A stretch of DNA of 64,000 nucleotides from Chitinophagaceae bacterium (GTDB lineage: Bacteria; Bacteroidota; Bacteroidia; Chitinophagales; Chitinophagaceae), in the NCBI GenBank assembly GCA_017307755.1, contig JAFKGQ010000013.1, positions 305,005 through 369,004 of the forward strand, in the 5' to 3' direction. This document shows positions 37,125-46,201 of the stretch, piece by piece. Positions within the stretch are counted from its first letter, which is position 1. Each line of letters begins with the position of its first letter. Both the position numbers and the translations under genes were made by a program. The notes under the pieces are model-generated. The model was not told the origin of the DNA and made no database searches. It saw only the letters and a program-made list of their open reading frames with translations.

Positions 37125-38303
37125 ATGGATGAACTAATGAACCTGTTGTCCAGGTATAAAAAACAATGGAGCCTCGAACAGGGCTTTTACACCAGCGGGG
37201 AAACGCTTGCAGCGGAATCAGAAAAGATCTGGAAGCGTGACTGGTTGTTCGCCGGATTCACCTGCGAGATCCCGTTACCGGGGGATTATATTACTTATAC
37301 AGTATTCAATCATTCGGCCGTCATCATCCGGGATGACGACGGCGGGATCTATGCTCATCACAATACCTGCCGGCACAGAGGCTCGGTGATCTGTACGGAA
37401 GAGCGTGGCAATGAACCCGACCTGAAATGCCCGTATCATCATTGGGTCTATGAGAAGAATGGCCGTCTGCGCAGCGCACGGATGATGGATAAAGACTTCG
37501 ACAGAGGGGCATTCGGGCTCCACCCTGTCCATGTAAGCATATTGTCGGGCGTGATATTTATCTGTTTTGCCAATGACCCGCCGGACTTTTCCCGGGTAAG
37601 ATCCGACCTGGCCCCGTATCTCGATACCTACGACCTGCACCATGCAAAAGTGGCTTACCGCGACCGGTATGAGCTGGATGCCAACTGGAAACTGATCGGT
37701 GAGAATTTCCGCGAATGTTATCATTGCGGACCCGCTCATATTGAATATTGTCAGGCAGTCATCGGCGCCGATCTATTTGAAGAGCGGGCTCAATTATGGG
37801 CGGAACAAAAAGAAGTGTGGAGGACAGGTGGGTTTCCAGAGCATACGATCCATGAAGTAATGGGACCGGGGCACTTTGGTATCCGGTACCCGCTGCGGCC
37901 CGGCTTTGCTACCTATAGTCTCGATGGAAAACCCGTGGCGCCGCTGATGGGAAAGCACAAGGATTACGACACGGGGGTGGTCGGGCTCATCCACTACCCG
38001 AACTTCTGGATGGATGCGGTGGCCGATTATATCTGGGTGATGCGTATTACTCCGCTGGATCCGGCACGCAGTGTGGTCGATCTCACCTGGCTGGTGAATG
38101 GCTGGGCGGAAGAAGGCAGGGATTATGATATTGAACGTTTGACGGAATTCTGGAAGATCACGGGCGAACAGGACTGGCAGTTGTGCGAGAACAACCAGAA
38201 GGGGATCCTGTCGGAGAAATATAGCCCCGGCCCCTTGTCGGATACGGAAACAGATGTGGTACATTTTCATAAATGGTATCTGACTGCCCTGGGCAGAAAA
38301 TGA
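37125..38303 (+). CDS. Rieske non-heme iron oxygenase alpha subunit
   Basis: A 392-residue oxygenase. The Rieske [2Fe-2S] ligands are Cys82, His84, Cys102 and His105 (NTCRHRGSVIC, KCPYHHW). The mononuclear iron site is ENFRECYHCGPAH with His200 and His205. Among Rieske oxygenases the ENxxECYHC form is that of the glycine-betaine, stachydrine, carnitine and choline demethylase group (GbcA-like), which oxidise C-N or methyl groups. The reductase is supplied by the next gene. It starts 1 bp after the MFS stop. The substrate here is unknown; an oxidised N-methyl or amine group is inferred. Confidence 0.93.
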   Translation: MDELMNLLSRYKKQWSLEQGFYTSGETLAAESEKIWKRDWLFAGFTCEIPLPGDYITYTVFNHSAVIIRDDDGGIYAHHNTCRHRGSVICTEERGNEPDLKCPYHHWVYEKNGRLRSARMMDKDFDRGAFGLHPVHVSILSGVIFICFANDPPDFSRVRSDLAPYLDTYDLHHAKVAYRDRYELDANWKLIGENFRECYHCGPAHIEYCQAVIGADLFEERAQLWAEQKEVWRTGGFPEHTIHEVMGPGHFGIRYPLRPGFATYSLDGKPVAPLMGKHKDYDTGVVGLIHYPNFWMDAVADYIWVMRITPLDPARSVVDLTWLVNGWAEEGRDYDIERLTEFWKITGEQDWQLCENNQKGILSEKYSPGPLSDTETDVVHFHKWYLTALGRK

Positions 38304-38324
38304 TCGACAACCCGGAACAACGAT

Positions 38325-39755
38325 ATGAAAAGAACCTCAGTACCTGCAATGGCCAGACAAAAACTGGTAATGATCGGTAACGGGATGGCCGGCTTCAAAT
38401 TCTGTGAAAAATTCGTTCGATACAGGCTTTTTAGGAAATTCGAGTTAACCGTATTCGGAGAGGAATCGCAGCCGGCTTATGACAGGGTGAACCTCACCAG
38501 GTATCTGACACATGACGAAGAAAACATTCTTGCCCCCGCCTCCTGGTATGATCAGCAAGGGATCAGGCTGAGAACAGGAGAAAAAGTACTGCGCATCGAC
38601 CGTGAAAAAAAATGTGTACAGACAGCCACCGGCGCGGTCCTGTCGTATGATCTGCTGATCCTGGCCACCGGCTCCGGCGTTTATATGCCACCCGTGGAAG
38701 GCATCGGTCTGCCGGGCGTATTCCCTTACCGTACCCTTTATGATCTACAGGTCATCAGGGAGCATATGAAAAGCCGCAGAAAAGCGATAGTCATCGGCGG
38801 CGGCCTGCTGGGGCTGGAAGCCGCCAAAGCCATGCTCGATGCAGAAATGGAGACGGTGATCATCGAACATGCCGGCCAATTGATGCCAAGACAGCTCGAT
38901 ACTACTGCCGGGATCCTCTTACAACAGCAGGTGGAAGCATTAGGATTGACGGTCTTGTTGAATAAGGAGATCACCGGTATTTTTCAGGATGGGGACGGTC
39001 TTAGGGTCGTCTGTTCGGACGGCACTTCCATCGCAACGGATATGGTAATATGCTCGGCAGGTATTGTACCGCGTGACGAATTGGGGGCGACAGCGGGATT
39101 GACAACGGGGACAAAGGGAGGCATTGTTGTAAATGACCGTATGCTGAGCAGCGACCCCGCCATCTATGCGATAGGTGAATGCGCATGGGTGCATGGAAGG
39201 ATCTGGGGCCTGGTCGCCCCCTGCTATGAAATGGCAGAAGTGCTGGCCGCCAGGCTGGCGGGTATCTACAAAGTGTTCAGGGGCGATCTGTTGTTTACAA
39301 GATTAAAAGTATTGGGAACAAAGTTGGCTTATATTGCAGCAATGGATGACGGCTATCAGGAGGGCGAAAGTATTATCGAAAAGAAACAGGAAGAGGGGGT
39401 TTATAAGAGGATCCGTCTTTCGGCTGATGGTAAAAGGATCACCGGCGCCATCCTGCTGGGTGATCTGTCGGGCTATGCTTCATTGCTGCAAATGATAAGG
39501 ATGCGATCCCGGCCGCCGGCCGATCCGGCTATGTTCCTCGATGGAATGGGGGGCTGTGACAACCATATTGCCTCCCTGCCTGATACGACGATAGTTTGTC
39601 TTTGCGCATCGGTGAATAAAGAGGCCATTGTCCATGCTATCACGGCCGGCAAGCTGGGAAAGATCGGCGAAGTGTGCCAGGCCACCGGCGCTGGTACGGG
39701 TTGTGAAACCTGCCATGCGATGATCGAAGGAATGATCAACTATTATACACTATGA
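38325..39755 (+). CDS. FAD/NAD(P) oxidoreductase with C-terminal BFD-like [2Fe-2S] domain
   Basis: A 476-residue reductase. FAD fold near the start (KLVMIGNGMAGFKFCEKFVR), the NAD(P) fold around residue 145 (AIVIGGGLLGLEAAKAMLDA), FAD-contact GECAWVHG (about 285-292), and a C-terminal BFD-type iron-sulphur domain with CxC (VCLCAS) and C-GCETC (CQATGAGTGCETC). The layout equals the N-terminal two thirds of NirB or nitrate/nitrite-reductase electron-transfer proteins, without the siroheme part. Adjacent to the Rieske oxygenase, it is probably its electron donor. It replaces the usual FNR-plus-plant-ferredoxin reductase. A second ATG is at 38349. Confidence 0.9.
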   Translation: MKRTSVPAMARQKLVMIGNGMAGFKFCEKFVRYRLFRKFELTVFGEESQPAYDRVNLTRYLTHDEENILAPASWYDQQGIRLRTGEKVLRIDREKKCVQTATGAVLSYDLLILATGSGVYMPPVEGIGLPGVFPYRTLYDLQVIREHMKSRRKAIVIGGGLLGLEAAKAMLDAEMETVIIEHAGQLMPRQLDTTAGILLQQQVEALGLTVLLNKEITGIFQDGDGLRVVCSDGTSIATDMVICSAGIVPRDELGATAGLTTGTKGGIVVNDRMLSSDPAIYAIGECAWVHGRIWGLVAPCYEMAEVLAARLAGIYKVFRGDLLFTRLKVLGTKLAYIAAMDDGYQEGESIIEKKQEEGVYKRIRLSADGKRITGAILLGDLSGYASLLQMIRMRSRPPADPAMFLDGMGGCDNHIASLPDTTIVCLCASVNKEAIVHAITAGKLGKIGEVCQATGAGTGCETCHAMIEGMINYYTL

Positions 39756-40693
39756 CAAACAATACTGTACCGGAAAAACCTTTTGAGGTGATGGCCATTG
39801 CCGACCTTTGTATGGATATCATTGTGGCAAGCTCATCACCACCGGAATTCGGCCAGGTAGAATTGCTGGCCGATGCGTATCAGCTCGACCTGGGCGGATC
39901 GGTGGGTATTTTCGCCACTCAGTATGCCAAACTCGGCGGACGCATTGCGTTGATAGGTACAACAGGAGATGATGCTGCCGGCACGATCGTGCATACGAAG
40001 TTATCAGAGGCCGGTGTTGATATTCGTTATATAAAAAGATCTCCGGGGGAAAAGACGGCCATGGGGCTGAATATTGCCGTCGGGCATGATCGGGCCATGC
40101 TGGCCTATCTTGGAACAATGGAACTCATAGGGCCTGACATGCTGCGGGATGAGTGGATAGGTTTGAGCCGGCATTGGCATATAGGGAGCTATTTCCTGCT
40201 CAGACGATTGATCCCCGCGTGGTCCGGCTGGCTGAAAGAGTTGAAAAGCGGGGGGATAACCGTTTCGCTGGATACTAACTGGGACCCCTCGGGCAACTGG
40301 GCGCATGTGACAGAACTGTTGCCCCATGTGGATATCTTTCTGCCTAATCTTGCAGAAGCATTGGCCATCACCGGGGAAACCACTTTACAGACAGCCGGCG
40401 CAAAACTTGCCGGGATATGCAAGCTGGTAGTGGTGAAATGCGGTGAGGATGGGGCCGCGGTTTTTTCCGAAGGGCGGCATAGTTTGTACCCGGTCACGCC
40501 GGAACTCACGCGTCATCTGAAAATTGCCGATACCACCGGGGCGGGTGATAACTTTGACGCAGGATTTATTTATTGTTGGTTACAGGGAGAAGATATCGCC
40601 GCATGTATCGATGAAGCCAGTCGTTGCGCAGTATCCAGCCTGCAATCGCTCGGTGGTATCATCGGGCAGATCGTAAAAAACAAACATACATAA
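39752..40693 (+). CDS. PfkB-family carbohydrate kinase
   Basis: A 313-residue ribokinase-fold kinase. N-terminal substrate motif GGSVGIFATQYAKLGGRIAL, the anion-hole and catalytic DTTGAGDNFDAGFIYCWLQG (catalytic Asp in GAGD). It overlaps the previous gene by 4 bp and is 7 bp before the SIS gene. A PfkB kinase followed by a SIS deglycase/isomerase is the FrlD/FrlB arrangement that degrades Amadori (fructosamine) compounds; the parallel is by gene pairing only. Confidence 0.9.
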   Translation: MTNNTVPEKPFEVMAIADLCMDIIVASSSPPEFGQVELLADAYQLDLGGSVGIFATQYAKLGGRIALIGTTGDDAAGTIVHTKLSEAGVDIRYIKRSPGEKTAMGLNIAVGHDRAMLAYLGTMELIGPDMLRDEWIGLSRHWHIGSYFLLRRLIPAWSGWLKELKSGGITVSLDTNWDPSGNWAHVTELLPHVDIFLPNLAEALAITGETTLQTAGAKLAGICKLVVVKCGEDGAAVFSEGRHSLYPVTPELTRHLKIADTTGAGDNFDAGFIYCWLQGEDIAACIDEASRCAVSSLQSLGGIIGQIVKNKHT

Positions 40694-40700
40694 TACAGAT

Positions 40701-41741
40701 ATGAGCAGGTACTATCAGGATATTCTCAGACAGCCCTCACAGCTTATAACCAGTCTGCGCTATCATACCAGCGAGGGAAAGACGGGGATGCGGGAAGCAT
40801 TCAGAAAACTGTCCCATTCCCGGCATGTTTTTATTGTGGGCATCGGCGCCAGTTGGAATGCGGGTCTGGCCGTTCAATATTCATTGAATACGGCGGGTAT
40901 AACGAGCCAGCTATGTGACGCCTCGGAGTTTTATCATTACGCCAGGTTGCCAAAAGAGAGTGCAGTGTTGTTCTTGTCCCGCAGTGGCAAGAGCATCGAG
41001 ATCGTACATTCGATGGATAAATGCCGTGAGGCAGGCGCGGCCATGATCGCTATAACCAACGATCCGGACAGTCCCTTAGGGCGGGGCGTCGATCTCTGTC
41101 TGCCTACAAGCGTTGCATTTGATCACGCCATCTCTGTCAACACCTATTCGTCCATCATCCTGACAGGCCATTTGCTGGCGCAATGCGGGGATGATGCTTT
41201 TTTTGATTCTCCGACGATACCCGGGATGGAAAATGACTTGTCAGCCATTTCTACATGGATCCCCCGTTGGGAAAAGGCCATCGATGAGATGGAATGGTCC
41301 GCTTCATCATTTTATTATTTCCTTGCCCGGGGGAATAGTCTGGCATCCGCATTTGAAAGCGCATTACTATGGGAAGAAGGGGCGAAGTATCCGGCAACGG
41401 CAATGTCTACGGGAACATTTCGTCATGGTCCGCAGGAGATCATTGGGGATACTATCCATATCATCCTTTGGATAGATAAGGGACCGGCACGTCAATATGA
41501 CCGGCAACTGGCAGCTGACCTCCGGGCAGCAGGTGCAAACGTCACCGTTATAGGGAATACGGAAAGAGAGGATACAGCATTCCGTCAGATCGAAGTACCG
41601 GTGGTACAGGAAGGGCTGCGGCCACTGGTGAATATCATTCCCATGCAATTGGCGGCACAGCGGTTTGCGAAAAAGAGGGGTGAGGACAGCGATGGGTTCA
41701 GGTACTGCTCCTTTGTGGTGGAAAAAGAAGGTGGGTTGTAG
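40701..41741 (+). CDS. SIS-domain sugar isomerase/deglycase (GlmS isomerase-like)
   Basis: A 346-residue cytoplasmic protein with two SIS domains and no glutaminase domain. Motifs: HVFIVGIGASWNAGLAVQYS, the phosphate-binding SRSGKSIEI, and ATAMSTGTFRHGPQEIIGDT. This is the architecture of the isomerase half of GlmS and of the FrlB and AgaS groups, which act on 6-phosphorylated amino sugars and fructosamines. Following a PfkB kinase, it likely splits or isomerises the kinase product. It is the last gene of the run; the next gene (mnmA) has its own promoter. Confidence 0.88.
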   Translation: MSRYYQDILRQPSQLITSLRYHTSEGKTGMREAFRKLSHSRHVFIVGIGASWNAGLAVQYSLNTAGITSQLCDASEFYHYARLPKESAVLFLSRSGKSIEIVHSMDKCREAGAAMIAITNDPDSPLGRGVDLCLPTSVAFDHAISVNTYSSIILTGHLLAQCGDDAFFDSPTIPGMENDLSAISTWIPRWEKAIDEMEWSASSFYYFLARGNSLASAFESALLWEEGAKYPATAMSTGTFRHGPQEIIGDTIHIILWIDKGPARQYDRQLAADLRAAGANVTVIGNTEREDTAFRQIEVPVVQEGLRPLVNIIPMQLAAQRFAKKRGEDSDGFRYCSFVVEKEGGL

Positions 41742-41787
41742 GAAAGTAATTCATTTTCAATCATTAGCGCGGGTACATGGGAGAAGG

Positions 41788-41817
41788 TTGACAATCCGGC
41801 TTTTTGGCGTAAATTTG
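41788..41817 (+). promoter_or_regulatory. Predicted mnmA promoter (Bacteroidota type)
   Basis: TTG at 41788-41790, a 19-nt spacer and TAAATTTG at 41810-41817 match the -33 and -7 elements of the Bacteroidota primary sigma factor closely. Transcription would start near 41824, leaving a leader of about 14 nt. Confidence 0.7.
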
Positions 41818-41837
41818 CGGTCCTTATTTCAATAATT

Positions 41838-42941
41838 ATGAGCCGTAAAGGAAAAGTCCTGGTAGCAATGAGTGGCGGTATTGACAGTACCGTTACGGCT
41901 CTCATGCTGCATGACCTGGGATACGAAGTGGTAGGGATTACGATGAAAACATGGGATTATGCCAGTGCGGGGGCTTCGAAAAAAGAGACGGGCTGTTGCA
42001 ACCTGGATAGTTTCAACGATGCGCGGATGGCAGCCGTTCAGCATGGATTCCCTCATTTTGTGCTGGACATCAGGGAAGAGTTCGGCGACTTCGTCATCAA
42101 CAATTTTGTGGATGAATACATGGCAGGCAGGACCCCCAATCCCTGCGTGCTTTGTAATACGCATATCAAGTGGAGGGCCCTCCTCCGGCGGGCGGATGCC
42201 ATGGATTGTGAGTTTATCGCCACAGGTCACTATGGCAATATCCGCAGGCATGACAATGGCCGTTATACCATTGCCAAGGGGCTGGATGAAACAAAAGATC
42301 AGAGCTATGTCCTGTGGGGGCTGCAGCAGGATTTGCTGAGCAGGACGCTCCTTCCGCTGGGGCCCTATCGCAAAACAGAGATCCGGCAGATGGCGTTGAG
42401 CTATGGCTATCCGGAGTTGGCAAACAAAAGTGAGAGCTATGAGATCTGTTTTGTCCCGGACAATGATTACCGTGGGTTTTTAAAAAGACGGGTGGATGGT
42501 CTGGAAGAACGGGTCGCGGGCGGCAACTTTGTCGACAAACAGGGGAATATACTCGGAAAGCACAAAGGTTATCCCTTCTATACCGTCGGTCAGCGCAAGG
42601 GATTGGACATTACCTTCGGCAAACCCGTCTATGTGACGGCCATCCGCCCGGAAACCAATACCGTGGTATTGGGCGATGAAGGGGATCTTGACGAGCAGGA
42701 AATGGTAGTAGGGCGGTTGAACCTGATGAAATATGAGTCCATTACCCCCGGTATGGAGGCCGTTACCAAGATCCGTTATAAGGACCGGGGAACGCTCAGC
42801 AATCTGTATCCGTCCGGCGACCAGGTCAGCGTACGATTCTATGACAAGGCAAAGGGCATTGCTCCCGGACAAAGCGCCGTCTTTTATGAGGGAGATGAGC
42901 TCATCGGTGGGGGGATCATCCAGCGGAGCGGCAATAAATAA
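41838..42941 (+). CDS. mnmA: tRNA-specific 2-thiouridylase MnmA
   Basis: Thiolates uridine 34 at the wobble position of tRNAs for Lys, Glu and Gln. The 367-residue protein has the PP-loop VAMSGGIDSTV, a zinc/active-site cysteine in CVLCNTHIKWRAL and the catalytic persulfide-accepting Cys in ESYEICFVPDNDY, plus the C-terminal beta barrel domain. Full length. It is preceded by its own promoter and unlinked to the upstream sugar cluster. Confidence 0.96.
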   Translation: MSRKGKVLVAMSGGIDSTVTALMLHDLGYEVVGITMKTWDYASAGASKKETGCCNLDSFNDARMAAVQHGFPHFVLDIREEFGDFVINNFVDEYMAGRTPNPCVLCNTHIKWRALLRRADAMDCEFIATGHYGNIRRHDNGRYTIAKGLDETKDQSYVLWGLQQDLLSRTLLPLGPYRKTEIRQMALSYGYPELANKSESYEICFVPDNDYRGFLKRRVDGLEERVAGGNFVDKQGNILGKHKGYPFYTVGQRKGLDITFGKPVYVTAIRPETNTVVLGDEGDLDEQEMVVGRLNLMKYESITPGMEAVTKIRYKDRGTLSNLYPSGDQVSVRFYDKAKGIAPGQSAVFYEGDELIGGGIIQRSGNK

Positions 42942-42976
42942 GCCGTCCCTTCGTTAGCTATGTGAGCTAATAGCGT

Positions 42977-43762
42977 ATGATGAAAAATATTCGCCTGGCC
43001 GGTGTTATATCCCTTCTAACCCTGATTACTACAATTAGTTGTAAAAGAACGCTATACAATCATCCTGACAACTCGCCCCCCCGTTATTACATGCCTCTTC
43101 AGGTGGGCAGGTATGCCATTTATAAGCTGGATTCCATCAATTTTTACCATTATGGACAGTTGGATACCCTCACGCAGTACCTGGCAAAAGATACCGTAGA
43201 GAACTTTTTTGTGGGCAACCTGGGTGATACTACCTGGGTAGTCGAGCGCTACCTTAGCCCGGCAACAGGGCCCATTGTCTGGACCCCTAATGAGACGAAT
43301 ACAGTGAACACCTCCCAGCGATCGGTGGACCTTACGGAAAATAACCTGCGTTTTATAAAGCTGGGCTATCCCATGCAGAATGGTCTTACCTGGAGCGGCA
43401 ATAGCTATATCCCTGATAATCCATACCAGGACTACAATTTCACCGCGCCCAAAAATGTGAACGTCAATGGATGGACCTATACTTATCAGAACGTCGATCA
43501 GCCTTTTGCGGCAGGGGGGCAAACATATGACAGCACCGTTACCATCCTGCAGGTAGACGATTCATCCAATGTGAATATAAACATCATAGTCGACACCTCC
43601 TTTGCCTCCAGGACGTACTGGTCGGAAACCTATGCAAAAAATATAGGGCTGGTGTACAGGCATACGATCCTCTGGGATTATCAGCCGCCGCCGCCTCAAA
43701 GCACGCAGAGCGGGTATAAGCTTGGTTTTAAAGTGACCCTTACCTTGCTGGAACACAATTAG
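42977..43762 (+). CDS. Predicted lipoprotein, unknown function
   Basis: A 261-residue protein with a lipoprotein signal (MKNIRLAGVISLLTLITTIS, lipobox ISC). The mature part (SPPRYYMPLQVGRYAIYKLD onward) has alternating hydrophobic strands and many Y, W and N residues, a beta-rich surface protein. No domain is recognised. Starts at ATG 42977 or 42980. It is 8 bp from the convergent rRNA methyltransferase gene. Confidence 0.78.
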   Translation: MMKNIRLAGVISLLTLITTISCKRTLYNHPDNSPPRYYMPLQVGRYAIYKLDSINFYHYGQLDTLTQYLAKDTVENFFVGNLGDTTWVVERYLSPATGPIVWTPNETNTVNTSQRSVDLTENNLRFIKLGYPMQNGLTWSGNSYIPDNPYQDYNFTAPKNVNVNGWTYTYQNVDQPFAAGGQTYDSTVTILQVDDSSNVNINIIVDTSFASRTYWSETYAKNIGLVYRHTILWDYQPPPPQSTQSGYKLGFKVTLTLLEHN

Positions 43763-43770
43763 CCTTTAGC

Positions 43771-44913
43771 CTAACGCACAAAGCGGGCCGCAAACATGCT
43801 ATCCGCCCGTTGATCGTACCCTCTTATATTTCCTGCCAGTTCCTGCCGCAGACCAAACTGCTCCCGAATAACAGCTGTGATAGCTTCATTCTCTTTTTTA
43901 AACACGGAACAAGTGCTGTATACCAGGTGAGCGCCCGGAGCCAGGCGGTCAGCGATATTGGTAACTATTTGTTTCTGTGCGGTACTGTAGGTAAGTATCT
44001 TCCGGGGATCGAAAAAATAAAGCTCTTCGGGTGTCCGGCTCCAGGTACCGCTGCCCGTGCAGGGTACGTCGGCAAGGATGAGATCAAAAGACAGCTTAGC
44101 CTCCGGGACCACCCTGGTCAGATCGGCAACAAACGAATGATAATTTATTATCCCCGCCTGACGGAAACGCTGACGGAGGTTGTGCAGGATGGATTCTCGT
44201 ATATCCGATGCCGTTATTTCCACACCGGGCAGAAGATCATGGACAAGTATGGATTTACCGCCGCTGGCCGCGCAGGCATCCCAAAATTTATGGGCCGGAG
44301 GGATGTATTCCGCGATACGCTGGCTGCTGTAATCCTGGACGACAACCTCTTTATCGGGAGTAAAAAACTCCTCTATCTTCAACCCATTTGCCAACCGCAA
44401 TGTAAAAGGAGGTATAAACTCGTGCGTCACGCCGGCCAGACGGCTCCTCACCGCTTGCTCATACCCCGGGCGGATACGCAAAAAAAGATCCGGCTGCCGC
44501 AGGAACGAAAGACAAAAAAGGTGGTGATCGATGTCGTCGGAAAGTTCGTTTTTCCAGGGGAAGATATCGGTGGGTTCGAAGTCGATGCCCATCTCACGGA
44601 CAAAGGCGATCTTTTCTTCCAATGGCCGGAGAACCTGCGCATTCCATTCCGGACGAAAATAATCGAGGAGTTCACCCGGCTGATCCTGTACCATGAATGC
44701 GCCCAGCAATATACGCTCCCGTATGGAAAGTTCTCTGACAGCATGCCCCAGCCTGTAAAATCCATATACCAGGCTGCTTAAAGTCTTACGGTCACGCGAG
44801 CCCATCTGTTTATGCTGGCGGAAGAAGTCTTTCAGCCAGACATGCAGGGGAGTTTCGCCCTGGTAGGCGGTGATGATGTCGGTGGCGTAGCGGAGCTGGT
44901 TATCGAATTTCAC
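43771..44913 (-). CDS. RsmB/NOP2-type 16S rRNA cytosine-5 methyltransferase
   Basis: A 380-residue SAM-dependent RNA m5C methyltransferase. The SAM loop is ACAASGGKSILVHDLLPG, and DVPCTGSGTWSR carries the catalytic motif IV Cys; the second Cys is in YSTCSVFKKENE. The N-terminal helical region (residues 1-150) resembles the RsmB RNA-binding domain. The start is GTG at 44913, whose G is shared with the stop TAG of odhB, so translation is coupled. The target residue is inferred from the family. Confidence 0.9.
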   Translation of the reverse strand: MKFDNQLRYATDIITAYQGETPLHVWLKDFFRQHKQMGSRDRKTLSSLVYGFYRLGHAVRELSIRERILLGAFMVQDQPGELLDYFRPEWNAQVLRPLEEKIAFVREMGIDFEPTDIFPWKNELSDDIDHHLFCLSFLRQPDLFLRIRPGYEQAVRSRLAGVTHEFIPPFTLRLANGLKIEEFFTPDKEVVVQDYSSQRIAEYIPPAHKFWDACAASGGKSILVHDLLPGVEITASDIRESILHNLRQRFRQAGIINYHSFVADLTRVVPEAKLSFDLILADVPCTGSGTWSRTPEELYFFDPRKILTYSTAQKQIVTNIADRLAPGAHLVYSTCSVFKKENEAITAVIREQFGLRQELAGNIRGYDQRADSMFAARFVR

Positions 44914-46148
44914 TATAGTTCCAACAAAGCTTTCACCGGGTCCTTCCCAAACAACAGTTGATCCGGATTCTCCAGCAATTCCTTGATCCTTACCAGGAAG
45001 CTGACGGATTCGCGGCCGTCGATGATACGATGGTCATAGCTGACGGCCAGGTACATCATCTGACGTACTACGATCTGTCCGCCCACGACGACAGGACGCT
45101 CTTCGATCTTATGCATCCCTAAGATCGCGGATTGAGGGATATTGATAATAGGCGTCGACATGAGGCTGCCGAATACGCCTCCATTGGTGATGGTGAAGGT
45201 GCCGCCTTGCATTTCTTCCATGCTGAGCTTGTTATCGCGCGCCTTGGTAGCCAGTTCGATCACTTTCTTTTCGATGTCGGCCATGCTGAGGCTTTCGGCA
45301 TTGCGGATTACGGGGACCACCAGACCCTTGGGGGCGCTGACGGCGATGGAAATATCGCAATAATCATGGTACACTATCTCATCGCCATCGATATAGGCGT
45401 TGACAGCAGGCCATTCCTGCAGGGCATAACACGTAGCTTTGGTAAAGAAGCTCATAAAGCCCAGGTTGACGCCGTGCTTTTCTTTGAACTTGTCCTTATA
45501 TTTTGCGCGGAGGGCCATGATGGCGCTCATATCCACCTCATTAAAGGTGGTGAGCATGGCCGTTGTATTCTTAGCTTCCACCAGACGGCGGGAAACCGTC
45601 TTGCGCAGGTTGCTCATCTTCTCACGCTTTTCAGCGCGGGTAAACAGCTCCTTGCCGGGGGTCCGGCCAGGGTGCGCCAGGGCTTCAAGGACATCGTTCT
45701 TGAGTATCTTGCCGCCGGCGCCGGAGGGAGTGATAGAGCCGGCGTCGATCTTTTTGTCGGATATGATGGCTGCGGCTACCGGGGTTGCTTTGATATCATT
45801 GGGGATGGAGGTTACTGGCGCCTGTGCGGCAGGGGCTGCGGCGGGAGCCGTGGCAACCTTAACCTCAGGAACAGTTTCCACAGCAGCAGTACCCCCATTG
45901 GATGATGGCTTTGCCGCCGTCTCATCGATCTGTGCTACGACGTCGCCGATCTTCAATGTATCCCCCTCCTTGCCTATCTGGTTCAAAATACCTGCCTGTT
46001 CAGCGTTGACCTCGAAAGTCGCTTTTTCGCTTTCCAGTTCTGCGATCACTTCGTCACGGTTTACGTATGCGCCTGCCTGTTTTAACCATTTCACCAAGGT
46101 CACTTCGCTGATGGATTCACCTACTGCCGGAACTTTTATATCGATCAT
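44913..46148 (-). CDS. odhB: 2-oxoglutarate dehydrogenase E2, dihydrolipoyl succinyltransferase
   Basis: The E2 core of the 2-oxoglutarate dehydrogenase complex (411 residues). A lipoyl domain (residues 1-75, lipoyl Lys in ELESEKATFEV), an A/P-rich linker (about 85-115), an E3-binding domain (ITPSGAGGKILKNDVLEALA), and the acyltransferase core with the catalytic HRIIDGRESVSFLV. The ATG is preceded by an unusually strong Shine-Dalgarno AAGGAGGA (46160-46153 on the minus strand), rare in Bacteroidota. It lies 53 bp after odhA. Confidence 0.96.
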   Translation of the reverse strand: MIDIKVPAVGESISEVTLVKWLKQAGAYVNRDEVIAELESEKATFEVNAEQAGILNQIGKEGDTLKIGDVVAQIDETAAKPSSNGGTAAVETVPEVKVATAPAAAPAAQAPVTSIPNDIKATPVAAAIISDKKIDAGSITPSGAGGKILKNDVLEALAHPGRTPGKELFTRAEKREKMSNLRKTVSRRLVEAKNTTAMLTTFNEVDMSAIMALRAKYKDKFKEKHGVNLGFMSFFTKATCYALQEWPAVNAYIDGDEIVYHDYCDISIAVSAPKGLVVPVIRNAESLSMADIEKKVIELATKARDNKLSMEEMQGGTFTITNGGVFGSLMSTPIINIPQSAILGMHKIEERPVVVGGQIVVRQMMYLAVSYDHRIIDGRESVSFLVRIKELLENPDQLLFGKDPVKALLEL

Positions 46149-46152
46149 TTAA

Positions 46153-46160
46153 TCCTCCTT
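46153..46160 (-). promoter_or_regulatory. Strong Shine-Dalgarno before odhB
   Basis: AAGGAGGA four bases before the odhB ATG. A full anti-SD match is uncommon in this phylum, which mostly lacks SD sequences; it may set E2 synthesis well above that of E1. Confidence 0.6.
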
Positions 46161-46201
46161 CTCCCCCCGGGGAGCGTGTTTATTTAAAAAATTTATCCTG
46201 T

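Noticed and set aside
42954..42970. TTAGCT/AGCTAA hairpin after mnmA
   Set aside because: Stem of only 6 bp and no T-run, so not a convincing terminator.
45132..46152. Long plus-strand frames opposite odhB
   Set aside because: Antisense shadows caused by the codon use of the lipoyl and linker parts; odhB is complete.
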